From Candidatus Omnitrophota bacterium (GTDB lineage Bacteria > Omnitrophota > Omnitrophia > Omnitrophales > Aquincolibacteriaceae), in the NCBI GenBank assembly GCA_023819025.1, contig JAMWDC010000061.1, positions 1 through 9,486 of the forward strand: 9,486 bases of DNA, given 5' to 3'. Below the pieces are notes generated by a model that ran no database searches, was not told the DNA's origin, and worked only from the letters and a program-made list of their open reading frames with translations. The position numbers and the translations under genes were made by a program. Positions 8,448-9,486 of this stretch are shown piece after piece (position 1 is the first letter of the stretch; each line of letters starts with the position of its first letter).

Positions 8448-9486
8448 ATGCCCATGCAATTTTTCAAATGGCTTTATCCGGGAATTGGTATCAAGCGGTG
8501 GATCAGTCTATGTTTGGTGGGGTTGGGGCTCGTCGTGGTAGTGGCGATGACTGCGATTCGGACGATTTCGAAATCCAGTGTTCTTCTGGCCGCATTGGCC
8601 ACCGCGACTTTGATTTTCGGAATATTTCTTGTTTATACAGCCATCAAAAACATGGTGCGCATTTTTATCCGTTCCCTTATGCCTCCGCATCGAGACGATC
8701 CCCTGGTGGACCTTGTATATCAGAGGCGCCAGAATGAGTCGTTATCCCGGGGGCCTCGCGTAGTGGCCATCGGGGGAGGGACAGGTTTAAGTACGCTTCT
8801 GTTTGGAATCAAACTTTATACCAGCAATATTACCGCGATTGTGACCGTTACGGATACGGGCGGTAGTTCGGGCCGGCTGCGGGATGAAATGGATATCTTG
8901 CCGCCTGGCGATATCCGAAACTGCCTCGTGGCCTTGGCAAACGCCAGCCCGCTGATCCGGGATCTTTTTCAATACCGTTTCGATATGGGTAATGGTCTGA
9001 AGGGACACAGTTTCGGAAACCTTTTTATTACCGCGCTTTCCAAAGTGACAGGTGATTTTGAAAAGGCTGTGGCCGAATCGAGTAAGGTTTTGGCCATCCG
9101 TGGCCGCGTGATTCCTTCGACCCTGGAGAAGGTGACGTTGGAGGGCGAGTTTATCGACGGGACCACGGTAGAAGGTGAGACCAACATTACCGAAGTTCAG
9201 AAACCGCTTCGCAATATCCGCCTCAAACCGGACGACTGCCATGCTTGCGTGGAGGCTTTGGATGCGATCGAAAATGCGGAACTAATTATCCTCGGTCCGG
9301 GAAGTCTTTATACCAGCATTCTTCCGAACCTCCTCATTCGTGATATCCTGGACGCGATTTTGAAATCCGATGCTTATAAAGTTTACATCATTAATGTCAT
9401 GACCCAACCCGGGGAAACGGACCATTATGACGCCTGGGATCACCTGCGGGTTCTCATCGAGCATACGGATCCGCGCGTGGTGGATG
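8448..9486 (+). CDS. YvcK/CofD-family protein (gluconeogenesis factor type) with N-terminal membrane anchor; 3' end outside window
   Basis: The frame runs open from ATG 8448 through the window edge, giving 346 residues without a stop. Residues 18-37 and 45-66 are two hydrophobic segments predicted to span the membrane, followed by a basic stretch and a linker. The CofD-like nucleotide-binding domain starts near 104 with VVAIGGGTGLSTLL (105-118), then VTVTDTGGSSGRLRDE (132-147), PPGDIRNCLVALA (152-164), GHSFGNLFITAL (187-198), ILGPGSLYTSILPNLL (281-296) and YIINVMTQPGETDHY (313-327), all typical of YvcK rather than archaeal CofD. In Bacillus and Mycobacterium, YvcK/CuvA proteins bind UDP-sugars and affect cell-wall synthesis and carbon metabolism. 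ATG 8448 was chosen over ATG 8454 because AAGGGG lies 8 bases before it. The exact role here is not known. Confidence 0.92.
   Translation, partial: MPMQFFKWLYPGIGIKRWISLCLVGLGLVVVVAMTAIRTISKSSVLLAALATATLIFGIFLVYTAIKNMVRIFIRSLMPPHRDDPLVDLVYQRRQNESLSRGPRVVAIGGGTGLSTLLFGIKLYTSNITAIVTVTDTGGSSGRLRDEMDILPPGDIRNCLVALANASPLIRDLFQYRFDMGNGLKGHSFGNLFITALSKVTGDFEKAVAESSKVLAIRGRVIPSTLEKVTLEGEFIDGTTVEGETNITEVQKPLRNIRLKPDDCHACVEALDAIENAELIILGPGSLYTSILPNLLIRDILDAILKSDAYKVYIINVMTQPGETDHYDAWDHLRVLIEHTDPRVVD

Noticed and set aside
8468..8737. 89-codon plus-strand open frame in another phase inside the YvcK N-terminus
   Set aside because: The overlapping frame from 8448 has the ribosome-binding site and continues without a stop into the CofD-like domain, so this one is a shadow.
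8787..9242. 151-codon minus-strand open frame opposite the YvcK-like gene
   Set aside because: The plus strand here encodes conserved YvcK motifs, which explains the open antisense frame.

Overview
The window is a dense, single-strand (+) stretch of lipopolysaccharide (LPS) genes from a Gram-negative (diderm) bacterium of middling GC content. From left to right it holds: the 3' part of a heptose-7-phosphate kinase (rfaE1/hldE-type), kdsB, pyrG, kdsA, kdsD, an LpxL/HtrB-family acyltransferase, a fused LptC-LptA-like periplasmic protein, lptB, a very small ORF that reads as an isolated C-terminal domain of long-form hibernation promoting factor (HPF), a PtsN-like PTS EIIA protein, and the 5' part of a membrane-anchored YvcK/CofD-family gene cut by the window edge. 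No genes are supported on the minus strand, and no tRNA, rRNA, CRISPR or insertion sequence is visible.

Functionally, positions 1-5919 make and attach the inner core. RfaE1 serves ADP-heptose synthesis. KdsD makes arabinose-5-phosphate, KdsA condenses it with PEP to Kdo-8-phosphate, and KdsB activates Kdo with CTP, which the embedded PyrG synthesises. The acyltransferase finishes the acyl chains of lipid A, in E. coli after Kdo addition. Positions 5985-7594 encode export parts: a tethered bridge protein and the ATPase. The Kdo-8-P phosphatase KdsC is missing from the run. Most genes as far as 7594 abut or overlap by 1-4 bases (ATGA or TAATG junctions), so this looks like one translationally coupled operon. 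The main break is a 65-base gap with a strong Shine-Dalgarno at 5920-5984.

The right-hand third resembles a rearranged version of the classical lptB-rpoN-hpf-ptsN-rapZ cluster of proteobacteria. rpoN is absent, hpf is reduced to its C-terminal domain, ptsN is kept, and a YvcK-family gene stands where rapZ would be. The least ordinary sequence is 7595-7942, which holds the mini-HPF ORF and a long imperfect hairpin that overlaps its stop codon.

Taxonomy is an inference. Complete LPS genes, metal-dependent KdsA, kdsB-pyrG adjacency (also known in Chlamydia) and kdsA near lptB suggest a PVC-superphylum relative, perhaps Omnitrophota. The window contains no marker gene that settles this.
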